39,412 bases of DNA, from contig PWJC01000085.1 of assembly GCA_003560165.1 (NCBI GenBank), forward strand, positions 1 through 39,412. Direction: 5' to 3'. This DNA comes from Bacteroidales bacterium. GTDB taxonomy: Bacteria > Bacteroidota > Bacteroidia > Bacteroidales > UBA7960. The position numbers were made by a program, and so were the translations under genes. Shown one piece after another: positions 15,479 through 23,064 of the stretch (within the stretch, counting starts at the first letter, position 1; the number at the start of each line of letters is the position of its first letter). The notes below the pieces were generated by a model that saw nothing but the letters and a program-made list of their open reading frames with translations, was not told where the DNA came from and did no database searches.

Positions 15479-16858
15479 ATGGATTATAAGCAGCTTTTTG
15501 AGACCATGCCGGCCGGGGTGGTGGTTGCCGATCACCACCTCAGGATCCACTACATGAACCCTTTTGCCCGCCAAATGGTTTTTGCATTGGCCCATGCGGA
15601 GGATGATCCGGCGGATGTCCTGCTGAGCGAAACGTTCTTCACCACCGACCGGCAGCGCTTCGACATGGGGGGCTGCATGCGGAATATGATCTCTTCGCGA
15701 AAGCGGGTTTTCCACAAGACCCTTATTGTGAAAAAACAAGGCGGCGAACTGCTGGTGTATTTCACGGCAAGGGGGTTTCGCCAACAGGGCAGCGACTTTA
15801 TCCTGCTGATGATCTCCGACATATCGGCCGAGATGGACTGCATTGTCCATTCGCCGGGCAGCTTTCCGCGAAAGCAGTTTTTTCTGGAACAGACCATCAT
15901 CGGACGGGATGAAAAGATCAGGGCATTGTACCGCATGATCACGCTGGCGGCCGACTCCGGCGTGAATGTGATGGTTAGCGGTGAAAGCGGTACAGGAAAG
16001 GAATTGGTGGCCGATGCCATTCACTATTTATCTGATCGCAGCAAGGGCCCCCTGGTGAAGGTGAATTGTTCGGCCCTTTCGGAACACTTGTTGGAAAGCG
16101 AACTTTTTGGCCATGTGAAAGGCGCATTTACCGGGGCCATCAAGGACAAGACCGGTAAATTCGAAGAGGCCTCGGGGGGAACGATATTCCTGGACGAGGT
16201 GGGGGAGATCAGTCTTTCCCTTCAGGTGAAACTGCTGCGGGTGATCCAGGAGAAGACCATTGAACGGGTAGGCGACAACAAGACCATTCGCCTGAATCTT
16301 CGCATCATTGCGGCCACCAACAGGAACCTGCGCGAGCGCATCGCCAGCAAGGAGTTCAGGGAAGATTTGTTCTACCGCCTGAACGTGTTTGCTATTAATA
16401 TGCCCCCCTTGCGCGAACGCAGGCTCGACATTCCCTTGCTTTGCGACCACTTCATTGTTGAATTCAACCTTTCGACGGGCAAAAGGGTAAAAGGGGTGGG
16501 GAGGGAAGCCCTGCAGCTGTTGATGCGGTATCCCTGGCCAGGAAATATCCGTGAATTGCGAAACGCCATCGAACACGCCTTTGTGCTTGTGCAGGCCCAG
16601 GTGATCCAACCTGATGACCTGCCCGAAAACATCCGCGAATACCAGCCCGGGCATCGGGATGCCGGCCCGGGGTATGAAGGGCTGCCGGGGTCCGGGGCAA
16701 CGGGCTTTGCGAAAACTCCCGGAGGGCGGTTGCAGATCAGCAAAGAGCAGCTTGACATGGTGTTGGAAGCCCATGCCTTTAACCAGACCCGTACAGCCGA
16801 TTATCTCGGCATCAGCCGGGTAGCCCTGTGGAAGAAGATGAAGAAATTCGGGTTGTAA
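15479..16858 (+). CDS. sigma-54-dependent transcriptional activator with N-terminal PAS domain
   Basis: Enhancer-binding protein that activates sigma-54 RNA polymerase by ATP hydrolysis. The 459 residues have a PAS sensor (about 1-115, starting LFETMPAGVVVADHH), an AAA+ domain with Walker A GESGTGKE (168-175), the sigma-54 contact loop GAFTGA (215-220) and Walker B GGTIFLDE (233-240), and a C-terminal Fis-type helix-turn-helix (about 438-457, TRTADYLGISRVALWKKMKK). There is no response-regulator receiver domain, so it senses a ligand or redox state itself. Its targets are unknown. In E. coli the purine catabolic cluster is next to a sigma-54 activator (YgeV), so a link to the purine genes here is possible but only by analogy. 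Confidence 0.92.
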   Translation: MDYKQLFETMPAGVVVADHHLRIHYMNPFARQMVFALAHAEDDPADVLLSETFFTTDRQRFDMGGCMRNMISSRKRVFHKTLIVKKQGGELLVYFTARGFRQQGSDFILLMISDISAEMDCIVHSPGSFPRKQFFLEQTIIGRDEKIRALYRMITLAADSGVNVMVSGESGTGKELVADAIHYLSDRSKGPLVKVNCSALSEHLLESELFGHVKGAFTGAIKDKTGKFEEASGGTIFLDEVGEISLSLQVKLLRVIQEKTIERVGDNKTIRLNLRIIAATNRNLRERIASKEFREDLFYRLNVFAINMPPLRERRLDIPLLCDHFIVEFNLSTGKRVKGVGREALQLLMRYPWPGNIRELRNAIEHAFVLVQAQVIQPDDLPENIREYQPGHRDAGPGYEGLPGSGATGFAKTPGGRLQISKEQLDMVLEAHAFNQTRTADYLGISRVALWKKMKKFGL

Positions 16859-16872
16859 AACAGTTGGCGGCT

Positions 16873-17499
16873 TCAATCGGTAAGCCTGAGCATGAACCAG
16901 CCTTTCCCGGTTTCACTAAAACCAAGCTTTTTCAAGTATTTCCTGTGTGCTGAGGTAGTTGCCCGGGCCACTACCCTGGTAAAGCCATCGGCGATGAAGT
17001 CATTTTTCAGGCGGTGAAATATAAAGCGGCCGTTCTTGAAGTCCCGGTATTCTGGAACCACGTAGTCGAGGGCTACATGCAGGATGTGCCCGTTCTCCCG
17101 CCTGGCCAGGAAAAGCCCGGCCACGGCCATGTTCCTCAACACAAAAAAGCTATAGGTATTCAGTTCGGGTTTGTAGGTAAAGCCCTGAAAAAAGCCCTGA
17201 ATGTCTTCGTGGTAAAAATCCAGGAAACGGAGCAGGTATTTGTTGTCATTTCGTACCTTCATGGTTTCGAAAACTTCCTGTTTCCTGAATATGTCCTGCA
17301 GGTAGTAAATGTCGGCCACCACAATAAAGCCATTGAGCAGGGCAACGGGAAGCACCCCGATCAGAAAGCCGTAGGCACAAAACAGGGTGGCCCCGATCAG
17401 GTTGATCACCCTGAACTTTACAATAGAGCTCATGGCCATGCTCAGGGCAATGAGCAGGGAAGCCAGATAGCCGATCCACTCCAAAATATTGTATTCCAT
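16873..17499 (-). CDS. YgjV-like membrane protein with a soluble C-terminal acetyltransferase-like part
   Basis: Protein of 208 residues. The first 80 residues hold three hydrophobic helices (about 8-27, 30-48, 50-70) with the pattern of the YgjV inner-membrane family (INLIGATLFCAYGFLIG). The remaining part is soluble; it contains FVLRNMAVAGLFLARRENGH and ends ATTSAHRKYLKKLGFSETGKGWFMLRL, which resembles the last helix and strand of GNAT acetyltransferases. The A-motif of GNAT is not obvious, so catalytic activity is doubtful. It follows the mevalonate kinase gene after 91 bases but has its own promoter-like element, and converges with the sigma-54 activator gene 14 bases away. Function unknown. 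Confidence 0.65.
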   Translation of the reverse strand: MEYNILEWIGYLASLLIALSMAMSSIVKFRVINLIGATLFCAYGFLIGVLPVALLNGFIVVADIYYLQDIFRKQEVFETMKVRNDNKYLLRFLDFYHEDIQGFFQGFTYKPELNTYSFFVLRNMAVAGLFLARRENGHILHVALDYVVPEYRDFKNGRFIFHRLKNDFIADGFTRVVARATTSAHRKYLKKLGFSETGKGWFMLRLTD

Positions 17500-17537
17500 C
17501 TTATTGAAGGGATTTGAAAAATACCCGGGATTGCCGG

Positions 17538-17545
17538 CAAAGTTA
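17538..17545 (-). promoter_or_regulatory. promoter of the YgjV-like gene
   Basis: On the minus strand TAACTTTG (TAnnTTTG) is preceded, after 19 bases, by TTCG, one mismatch from the TTTG -33 box. It ends 38 bases before the ATG at 17499. This is the best two-box match in the window. Confidence 0.5.
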
Positions 17546-17590
17546 GCTTTTTTTGCCTTATCCGCGAACCAGCCCTGCCAGGGCCGGTGT

Positions 17591-18556
17591 TCAGCAGCCG
17601 GTAAACGGGCTGAGATCTACCGCAATGGCAGACTGAATGCCTGGGGGCAGCAGGCCGGCATGGGTGGTATGGCCCAGCAAATAACCTCCGCCTCCGGCAC
17701 CACAGAGTTTCAGGCTATAGCTTCCTGTACCTAGGCCTCTCTCCCAGATCCTGATAAACTCAGGGGGGATCATGGGAGTGAAATGCCTGAGCTGCAGCAA
17801 GGACAACTCCCTGATGTGAGGCCCGGGTGTTGTGGATGCCGAAGTCATTGCCTCAATGCATTTTTCGGTACAGGGGATATAGCTTTCGTGCAGCATCCTG
17901 CGAAAGTCCGGCTGACAGTACCTGCGCTGAAAGCTCCTTACCAGGGGGGCGGTACGCCTCGCCTTTCCGGTATCAACCAGGAAAAAGGACTGATTCTCCT
18001 TCGTAGCCGGCTTTTTCAACCTGACCAGCGATGGCCCGGCGGCGGGATCTATGGTTAGCGGGGCCCCCAAATAGCAACTCAGGGGGTCGATGCCCGAACT
18101 GCTTCCATGAAAGAAAGCCTCCATGCGGCCAAGCAGCCCTTTCAAAAAGGACAGCCTGCCCGGGGAGATTTCAGCGGGGCTGCCGGGAACCGGACCAGGC
18201 CCGTATCGCCGGTAAATGGCCGCCACCAGTGCCCCCGAACTTCCCAGTCCGTAACCCGAAGGGATGTCCGACCACAGATAGAGCCCGTCGCGGAGGTCCT
18301 TATGCATGGCATCCAGGTCGAGCCCCCCCCAACCTTCTTCCTTGTCTTTGTGGAGGATCAGGAAGCGGTGGAAGGAGGCCAGTTGCCTGTTGGAGTTCTC
18401 TGCGTTTTTCAGCACCTGGGGCGCCATAAGGGGGTCTGTTGAACGCAGGGCGGCTTTTTTTTCCAAAAATGGCAGAGTCAGGGCCCTGGAGCCGAAGAGC
18501 AGGCTATACTCTCCGAAAAGCATCAGCTTGGCATAAACAAAAGTTTCTTCTACCAT
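17591..18556 (-). CDS. mvk: mevalonate kinase (GHMP family)
   Basis: GHMP-fold kinase expected to phosphorylate mevalonate with ATP to 5-phosphomevalonate in the cytosol. The 321-residue protein has motif 1 KLMLFGEYSLLFGS (10-23), the phosphate-binding motif 2 SDIPSGYGLGSSGALVAAIY (96-115), the catalytic pair E146 and D157 in RMEAFFHGSSSGID, and motif 3 LCGAGGGGYLLG near the C-terminus. I start at the ATG at 18556, where the domain begins (MVEETFVYAKLM); a longer frame upstream reads into the decarboxylase gene. It follows mvaD by 41 bases and ends the mevalonate gene run. Substrate is inferred from context as well as motifs; it is shorter and more diverged than well-studied bacterial mevalonate kinases. 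Confidence 0.82.
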   Translation of the reverse strand: MVEETFVYAKLMLFGEYSLLFGSRALTLPFLEKKAALRSTDPLMAPQVLKNAENSNRQLASFHRFLILHKDKEEGWGGLDLDAMHKDLRDGLYLWSDIPSGYGLGSSGALVAAIYRRYGPGPVPGSPAEISPGRLSFLKGLLGRMEAFFHGSSSGIDPLSCYLGAPLTIDPAAGPSLVRLKKPATKENQSFFLVDTGKARRTAPLVRSFQRRYCQPDFRRMLHESYIPCTEKCIEAMTSASTTPGPHIRELSLLQLRHFTPMIPPEFIRIWERGLGTGSYSLKLCGAGGGGYLLGHTTHAGLLPPGIQSAIAVDLSPFTGC

Positions 18557-18597
18557 AAAACCCCCCGGGCCATCTTCGCCCTGTTTTCTATTTGCCC

Positions 18598-19701
18598 TCA
18601 ACGGCCCTCCAGGATCCTGACCGGGCCATCGCCCATGGCATCGTCGATCCACCGTCCCTGCTTGCACAGCGTAAGGAGGGATTCCCTGATGAAGGCCCCG
18701 ATCTGCTGTTGGTCCTTTTCAAAATATAGCAGGTGGATGTTTGGTCCTGCATCCAGGGTAAAACAAAGTTCCAGCCCGCTCTGCTCCCTGAAATTCCGTA
18801 TGCGGTCTATCAGGTAAAGGGTATTGGGTCTCATCAGAATAAAGCCCGGGCTCGATGACATCATCAGGCTGTGCAGGCTGAGGGCTTCTTCTTCCACTAC
18901 TTCTGCAAAAACCTCTGTGTTGCCTTCTGTCAGGGCCTGAAGTATGCGGCGCATATTGGCAGTGGCCTGTTTTATCCGTGTGGCACGGTAGGGGTGATGC
19001 TGCATCATGGCATGTCCGGCCGAGCTGCTCACCTCCTTTCTACCATCGTCAACGATCAAAATGGCATCCCTGAGGGTGCTGAATACGGGGTTAACCTTGC
19101 CCTTATCCAGGGTCGTGGCCACTTCGTCGGACGAGCCGGGCAACTCCCTGACCTTGCCCCAAACTACCATACCGCCGTATACCGAACGGCAGGCACTTCC
19201 GCTTCCCAACCTGGCCATGTAAGAAGCTTTTCTGAAAAAATTGTCTTCGGTGGTGGTTTTACCGCCTGCATCCTTCCCACCCACTTCCTGTTCCATGCTG
19301 CAAATACATAATGCCAGTGCACTGAAGGCGGCAGCCGAGGAGGCGATGCCGGCAGAATGAGGGAAGCTGCTGTGGCTGTTAATGTTCAGTATGGTATGGC
19401 TGAGGAAGGGAAAAAAGGGGATAAGTGCCTGCATATAGCCGGAAATGCGGGAAGCAAACACATGGTTTGGCTGTCCGTTCAGGGTAAATGAAGCCAGCCT
19501 GAACTCATTGCCTGTGGAGTGGGTGTAATCTACGGATATCTTCACCACGCTGTTGTTCAATACAAAACTCAGAGAGGGATTCATGGGCAGCTGCACCGGG
19601 TATTTTCCCCAATACTTGATCAGGGCAATGTTTGCCGGGCTCTGCCAGCTTATGTGCCCGCTTTTGTGTTCTTCAACGAGGTTGCTGTTTGTGCTTCCCA
19701 T
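18598..19701 (-). CDS. mvaD: diphosphomevalonate decarboxylase
   Basis: ATP-dependent enzyme that converts mevalonate 5-diphosphate to isopentenyl diphosphate, releasing CO2. The 367 residues carry the signature SPANIALIKYWGK (21-33), the phosphate-binding loop FPHSAGIASSAAAFSAL (113-129), LGSGSACRSVYGG (165-177) and the catalytic aspartate D317 in TLDAGPNIHLLYF. This is a clear member of the decarboxylase family rather than a kinase. It lies 8 bases downstream of the GYDIA GHMP kinase gene and 41 bases upstream of the mevalonate kinase gene, within a tightly packed minus-strand run that also has HMG-CoA reductase and IPP isomerase. Confidence 0.95.
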   Translation of the reverse strand: MGSTNSNLVEEHKSGHISWQSPANIALIKYWGKYPVQLPMNPSLSFVLNNSVVKISVDYTHSTGNEFRLASFTLNGQPNHVFASRISGYMQALIPFFPFLSHTILNINSHSSFPHSAGIASSAAAFSALALCICSMEQEVGGKDAGGKTTTEDNFFRKASYMARLGSGSACRSVYGGMVVWGKVRELPGSSDEVATTLDKGKVNPVFSTLRDAILIVDDGRKEVSSSAGHAMMQHHPYRATRIKQATANMRRILQALTEGNTEVFAEVVEEEALSLHSLMMSSSPGFILMRPNTLYLIDRIRNFREQSGLELCFTLDAGPNIHLLYFEKDQQQIGAFIRESLLTLCKQGRWIDDAMGDGPVRILEGR

Positions 19702-19709
19702 GGCGTTAT

Positions 19710-20717
19710 TTACTGCTTTGTTTGCAAATCGCCCAATGCGAACACCGGGCCGTAACCCCTTGACGAAAAATAGGCAGCCAGCTGCCGGGGCTCCAGTGGA
19801 GCTGCAGCCAGCAGGAAATCACCTCCCCATGCACCCAGTGACTTGATGGCGCCGGGAAAGGCGGGGAATAGACGCTTTTGCACGGATTCTGTGCCGGTAT
19901 AAGCCGACAGTATGCCTTCGTGTTCCCGCATCAGCCCCATGAAATCTTCCAGTTCGCTGCTGCGGGCCATCTGAACCGAAATCCCGGATATGGCCTGAAT
20001 GTGGTGTGGCTTTACCCCGTCCGGATCGAAGTTCTCCAGGGCCCGGCTGCTGTCTTGCTTTCGGCCGCTGTATACAAATACCAGCTGTCTGCCGAAGGGT
20101 GGATCAAAAGCAACTGCCGAAGTTTCGGGTTTTGAGTTGCGGCCGCGGAAGCGGTAAAACAGGGGGGAAGCACTTCGGGCACAGGCAATGTCGTAACCCG
20201 ACCCGCCGGATGCGTTGAACAGCATCTGATAAGGGTCTGCACTGGCCCACCAGGCGATGTTGGAGATCAATGAAGAACTGCTGCCCAGACCCCAATGCAT
20301 TTCGAAACCGGTATCGGCCCGCACCTCGTGCCTGAGCCTTTCTTGCAGGAAGGCGGGGTTCTGTCTTTTGGCCTCCATCAGGAGGCTTCTCAGGAAGCGG
20401 CTGGTGGCTGACTTTCCGTTGCCCGCCGTTTCTGCCTGGTCCAGACTCCGGCCCCGAAAGCTTTCCCTGTACCAAATCCTGCCCCTGACATAGGTGGTCC
20501 AGTTTACCAGGACTTCTGCCGCAGGCGTGCTGCTGACACAGAGGCGCTGCCCGTAGCGAACCGGCATGGCCAGTGCAGTGGCCCCGGCCAGCACCAGGTA
20601 CTCGCCCGACAGCAAGAGTTTCCCGTTGGAGTAATAGCAGGCAGCCTCACCGCTAGGGGGCGGGTAAGTTGCCTGGCTGTCACCTGCAATGTGCATAGGA
20701 CTGGTCTTTTGGCTCAC
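19710..20717 (-). CDS. GYDIA-type GHMP kinase, candidate phosphomevalonate kinase
   Basis: GHMP-superfamily kinase of 335 residues. It shows YSNGKLLLSGEYLVLAGATA (29-48), the loop HWGLGSSSSLISNIAWW (141-157) and GGSGYDIACARSASPLFYRF (171-190). The GYDIA motif marks a kinase family found in mevalonate clusters of Bacteroidota. By elimination it should phosphorylate phosphomevalonate, since mevalonate kinase and the decarboxylase are encoded next to it; direct evidence is lacking. The start is a GTG at 20717 whose GTGA overlaps the HMG-CoA reductase stop by 3 bases, implying translational coupling; an ATG at 20696 is the alternative. The C-terminal motif 3 reads SLGAWGGDFLLAA, altered from GxGxGG. 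Confidence 0.8.
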   Translation of the reverse strand: MSQKTSPMHIAGDSQATYPPPSGEAACYYSNGKLLLSGEYLVLAGATALAMPVRYGQRLCVSSTPAAEVLVNWTTYVRGRIWYRESFRGRSLDQAETAGNGKSATSRFLRSLLMEAKRQNPAFLQERLRHEVRADTGFEMHWGLGSSSSLISNIAWWASADPYQMLFNASGGSGYDIACARSASPLFYRFRGRNSKPETSAVAFDPPFGRQLVFVYSGRKQDSSRALENFDPDGVKPHHIQAISGISVQMARSSELEDFMGLMREHEGILSAYTGTESVQKRLFPAFPGAIKSLGAWGGDFLLAAAPLEPRQLAAYFSSRGYGPVFALGDLQTKQ

Positions 20718-22036
20718 CCCGTTTCGCGGAGTTTTTTCAGGCAGTCCGCTACCGCCTGATGACTTACCTTTTTGTCTGCAAAATGCTGCCGGATCTGTTC
20801 GCTCTCGTCCGGGCCGGCGCCAAGCTGCATCAGGATATTTGACAGATGCATCCGCATATGCCCGGTCTGTATCCCGGTTGTGGTCAGCGAACGAAGGGCT
20901 GCGAAGTTGTTGGCCAAACCCGCCGAAGCGGCGATCATCATCAGCTGCCTTGCCCCGGGGTGGCCCAGCATCTCCAGCGAAGCCGCTGCCAGCGGATGAA
21001 TCCCGGTAAGCCCCCCCACCGTCCCCAGCGACATGGGCATGAGCAGGGAGAATTCAAAACGATCAGAATGGATGCTTACCCGGCTCAGTGAACGGTACTG
21101 CCCGCTGCGGGCTGCATAGGCATGTGCAGCGGCTTCAATGGCCCGGAAATCGTTCCCCGTGGCCAGTACGACGGCATCCACCCCGTTCATAATGCCTTTG
21201 TTGTGGGTGGTGGCCCGGTGAACATCTGTTTCGGCAATTTTTACCGCAAGGGCAAAACGCCTGGCGAACTCCCGCACCTCCATGCCGGGTGCAGCTCCTT
21301 CAAGTTCGCGGATATCGCAGGATGCACTGACCTCGACCAGGCAGTCTTCATTGTAATTGGACAAAATGGCCATCAGGGGCTCGAAGTCCTGGGCCCTGAA
21401 GTCCGGGCTTTGCTCAAGGTAGGCCTGCATGGCCAAAGAGATTTCTTCCAGGCATGAGTTGATGAAGTTGGCCCCCATGGCATCGGCGGTATGGAAACCG
21501 GCCTGCATCTGGAAGTAATGATCGATCACTCCGGTCCTGTCTGCCAGTGCGAGGCTGGAGAGCCCGCCTCCCCTTTTCTCCATGTTCGCCAGCACCGGTC
21601 GCAGATGCCAGCGAATATAATCTTCCAACTGCGGCAGCTGAGCCTTGAGCTTTGCTGCATTTCCGGTAAACAAAAAATGCAGCTGCCCGTTCTTTTTGGT
21701 TTCGCTCACCCTGGCTTTGAATCCTCCCTTGCCTGCCCAGTAACCTGCAGCCCACGAAGCTGCTGCCACTACCGAACTCTCTTCGGTTACCATGGGCAGC
21801 ATGTAAACTTTGCCATTGATCAGAAAGTTGGGCGCCACACTGTAGGGGAGGGGATAATTGGTCAGGGTGTTCTCGCTGATGCCCTGCAACACAGCACTGA
21901 CCGCTGCATCCGGATGGTCGAAGCTCCCGAATTTCTTAAGGGCAGCATCAGGATCGCCGAAAAGCGCTGACACCAGCAGCCGCTTCTGCTGCCTTGGTAA
22001 TCTGGAAAACCCTTTCAGTATTTTTTGCTCAGGCAT
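20714..22036 (-). CDS. mvaA: class II hydroxymethylglutaryl-CoA reductase
   Basis: Reduces HMG-CoA to mevalonate with two NAD(P)H, the committed step of the mevalonate pathway. The 440 residues match the class II bacterial type in length and in lacking a membrane anchor. Visible active-site segments are MVTEESSVVAAAS with the catalytic Glu at 85 or 86, DAMGANFIN (185-193), THNKGIMNG with K280, and TGHMRMHLSN with H393. The N-terminal FSRLPRQQKRL helix is typical. Cofactor preference is not evident. The gene overlaps the GYDIA kinase gene by 4 bases and starts 19 bases after IPP isomerase. With a kinase and decarboxylase following it, it should work in the biosynthetic direction. Its substrate may come from the leucine genes upstream rather than from HMG-CoA synthase, which is not in the window. 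Confidence 0.95.
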   Translation of the reverse strand: MPEQKILKGFSRLPRQQKRLLVSALFGDPDAALKKFGSFDHPDAAVSAVLQGISENTLTNYPLPYSVAPNFLINGKVYMLPMVTEESSVVAAASWAAGYWAGKGGFKARVSETKKNGQLHFLFTGNAAKLKAQLPQLEDYIRWHLRPVLANMEKRGGGLSSLALADRTGVIDHYFQMQAGFHTADAMGANFINSCLEEISLAMQAYLEQSPDFRAQDFEPLMAILSNYNEDCLVEVSASCDIRELEGAAPGMEVREFARRFALAVKIAETDVHRATTHNKGIMNGVDAVVLATGNDFRAIEAAAHAYAARSGQYRSLSRVSIHSDRFEFSLLMPMSLGTVGGLTGIHPLAAASLEMLGHPGARQLMMIAASAGLANNFAALRSLTTTGIQTGHMRMHLSNILMQLGAGPDESEQIRQHFADKKVSHQAVADCLKKLRETG

Positions 22037-22055
22037 GGCAGGCAGTGCTCATGAT

Positions 22056-23054
22056 TTATTCCCTGACCCTCAAAAATGCGTAGGCCATGGCCAGTCCCTG
22101 GATCTGGTAATTGACAAAAGTTCTCAGTTGCTCATAATCTCCCCTGGCGTGTTTTAAAAAAGTGGAGGCCTGTCCGTAAATTGCCGGGATCTTTGCCTTG
22201 TGGATCAGGTAGTACCCATCGAGAAAGGACCTGATCCCTCCCGATATGATCAGTTGCCTGCAAGGCAGTTCCTGCAAGCTTGCTTTGGCAATGTGGTTGG
22301 TCATATCGACCATTTGCCAGGCATCATGGCCCACATAGGAAAGGGGTTCGAACAATTCACGGGGCTGGTCACCACCTCTGAGCAACTCCACTTTCGCAAA
22401 GTTGGTTCCTCCGAAAGCGCCAAACTCTATGGCCGCCAGCGGAAGCTTCAGCAAGGCTTCCAGGCTTTCCATGCCCATCCCCTGTCCCACCTCTTTTACC
22501 ATAACAGGAAAATCAACGCGTTCCAGAAGATCCTGAACCGAATCGAGTGGAGGCCGCTGAAGGCAGTCGCCTTCGGGCTGGAACCATTCCTGGAAAGGGT
22601 TTATATGGACAATCAGGCCATCGGCCCTCAACTGACCGACCAAACGCCTGATCTCATCCACACTGCCCTCCGACAGGGATTCCTCTACCTGGTTGATGCC
22701 CAGATTGGCATACAGGGGCAATTCATCGCCGATCACATCGCGCATGTCGAAGTCGGGGAAATAGGTTTTCTCACGCATCAGGATCCGGCAGGATCCGAGC
22801 CCCATCCCCATGCCAAACTCCCGGCAGGCCCTGGCCAGGTTCCTGTTGATGGTGCCTGCCAGTCTGGTGCCTCCTGTCATGCTCGACACCCAGATGGGCA
22901 GGCTGAGTTTTTTCCCGAGAAAATCGGTTGCCGGGATGGTGTCCCCTGGGTGGGCGCTGAGCAGGGGCTCGTACATAAAGCGTTTGTCGGCATCCCCGGA
23001 AAGGATCTGTGATTGAAAAGCCAGGTCGATATGGTCCTTTTTACGGTTTTCCAT
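22056..23054 (-). CDS. fni: type 2 isopentenyl-diphosphate isomerase (FMN-dependent)
   Basis: Flavin enzyme that interconverts IPP and DMAPP, using reduced FMN. The 332-residue TIM-barrel protein begins MENRKKDHIDLAF, the family's N-terminal signature, so I use the ATG at 23054 rather than the longer frame. Other type 2 features are SSMTGGT, LPLYANLGINQ, HINPFQEWFQPEGD (with the metal-binding Glu in QPEGD), VMVKEVGQGMG, GAFGGTNFAKVE and ISGGIRS. It sits 10 bases after the acyl-CoA dehydrogenase gene and 19 bases before HMG-CoA reductase, which physically ties leucine breakdown to isoprenoid synthesis on one transcript. Confidence 0.93.
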   Translation of the reverse strand: MENRKKDHIDLAFQSQILSGDADKRFMYEPLLSAHPGDTIPATDFLGKKLSLPIWVSSMTGGTRLAGTINRNLARACREFGMGMGLGSCRILMREKTYFPDFDMRDVIGDELPLYANLGINQVEESLSEGSVDEIRRLVGQLRADGLIVHINPFQEWFQPEGDCLQRPPLDSVQDLLERVDFPVMVKEVGQGMGMESLEALLKLPLAAIEFGAFGGTNFAKVELLRGGDQPRELFEPLSYVGHDAWQMVDMTNHIAKASLQELPCRQLIISGGIRSFLDGYYLIHKAKIPAIYGQASTFLKHARGDYEQLRTFVNYQIQGLAMAYAFLRVRE

Positions 23055-23064
23055 CCTGGTTTGG

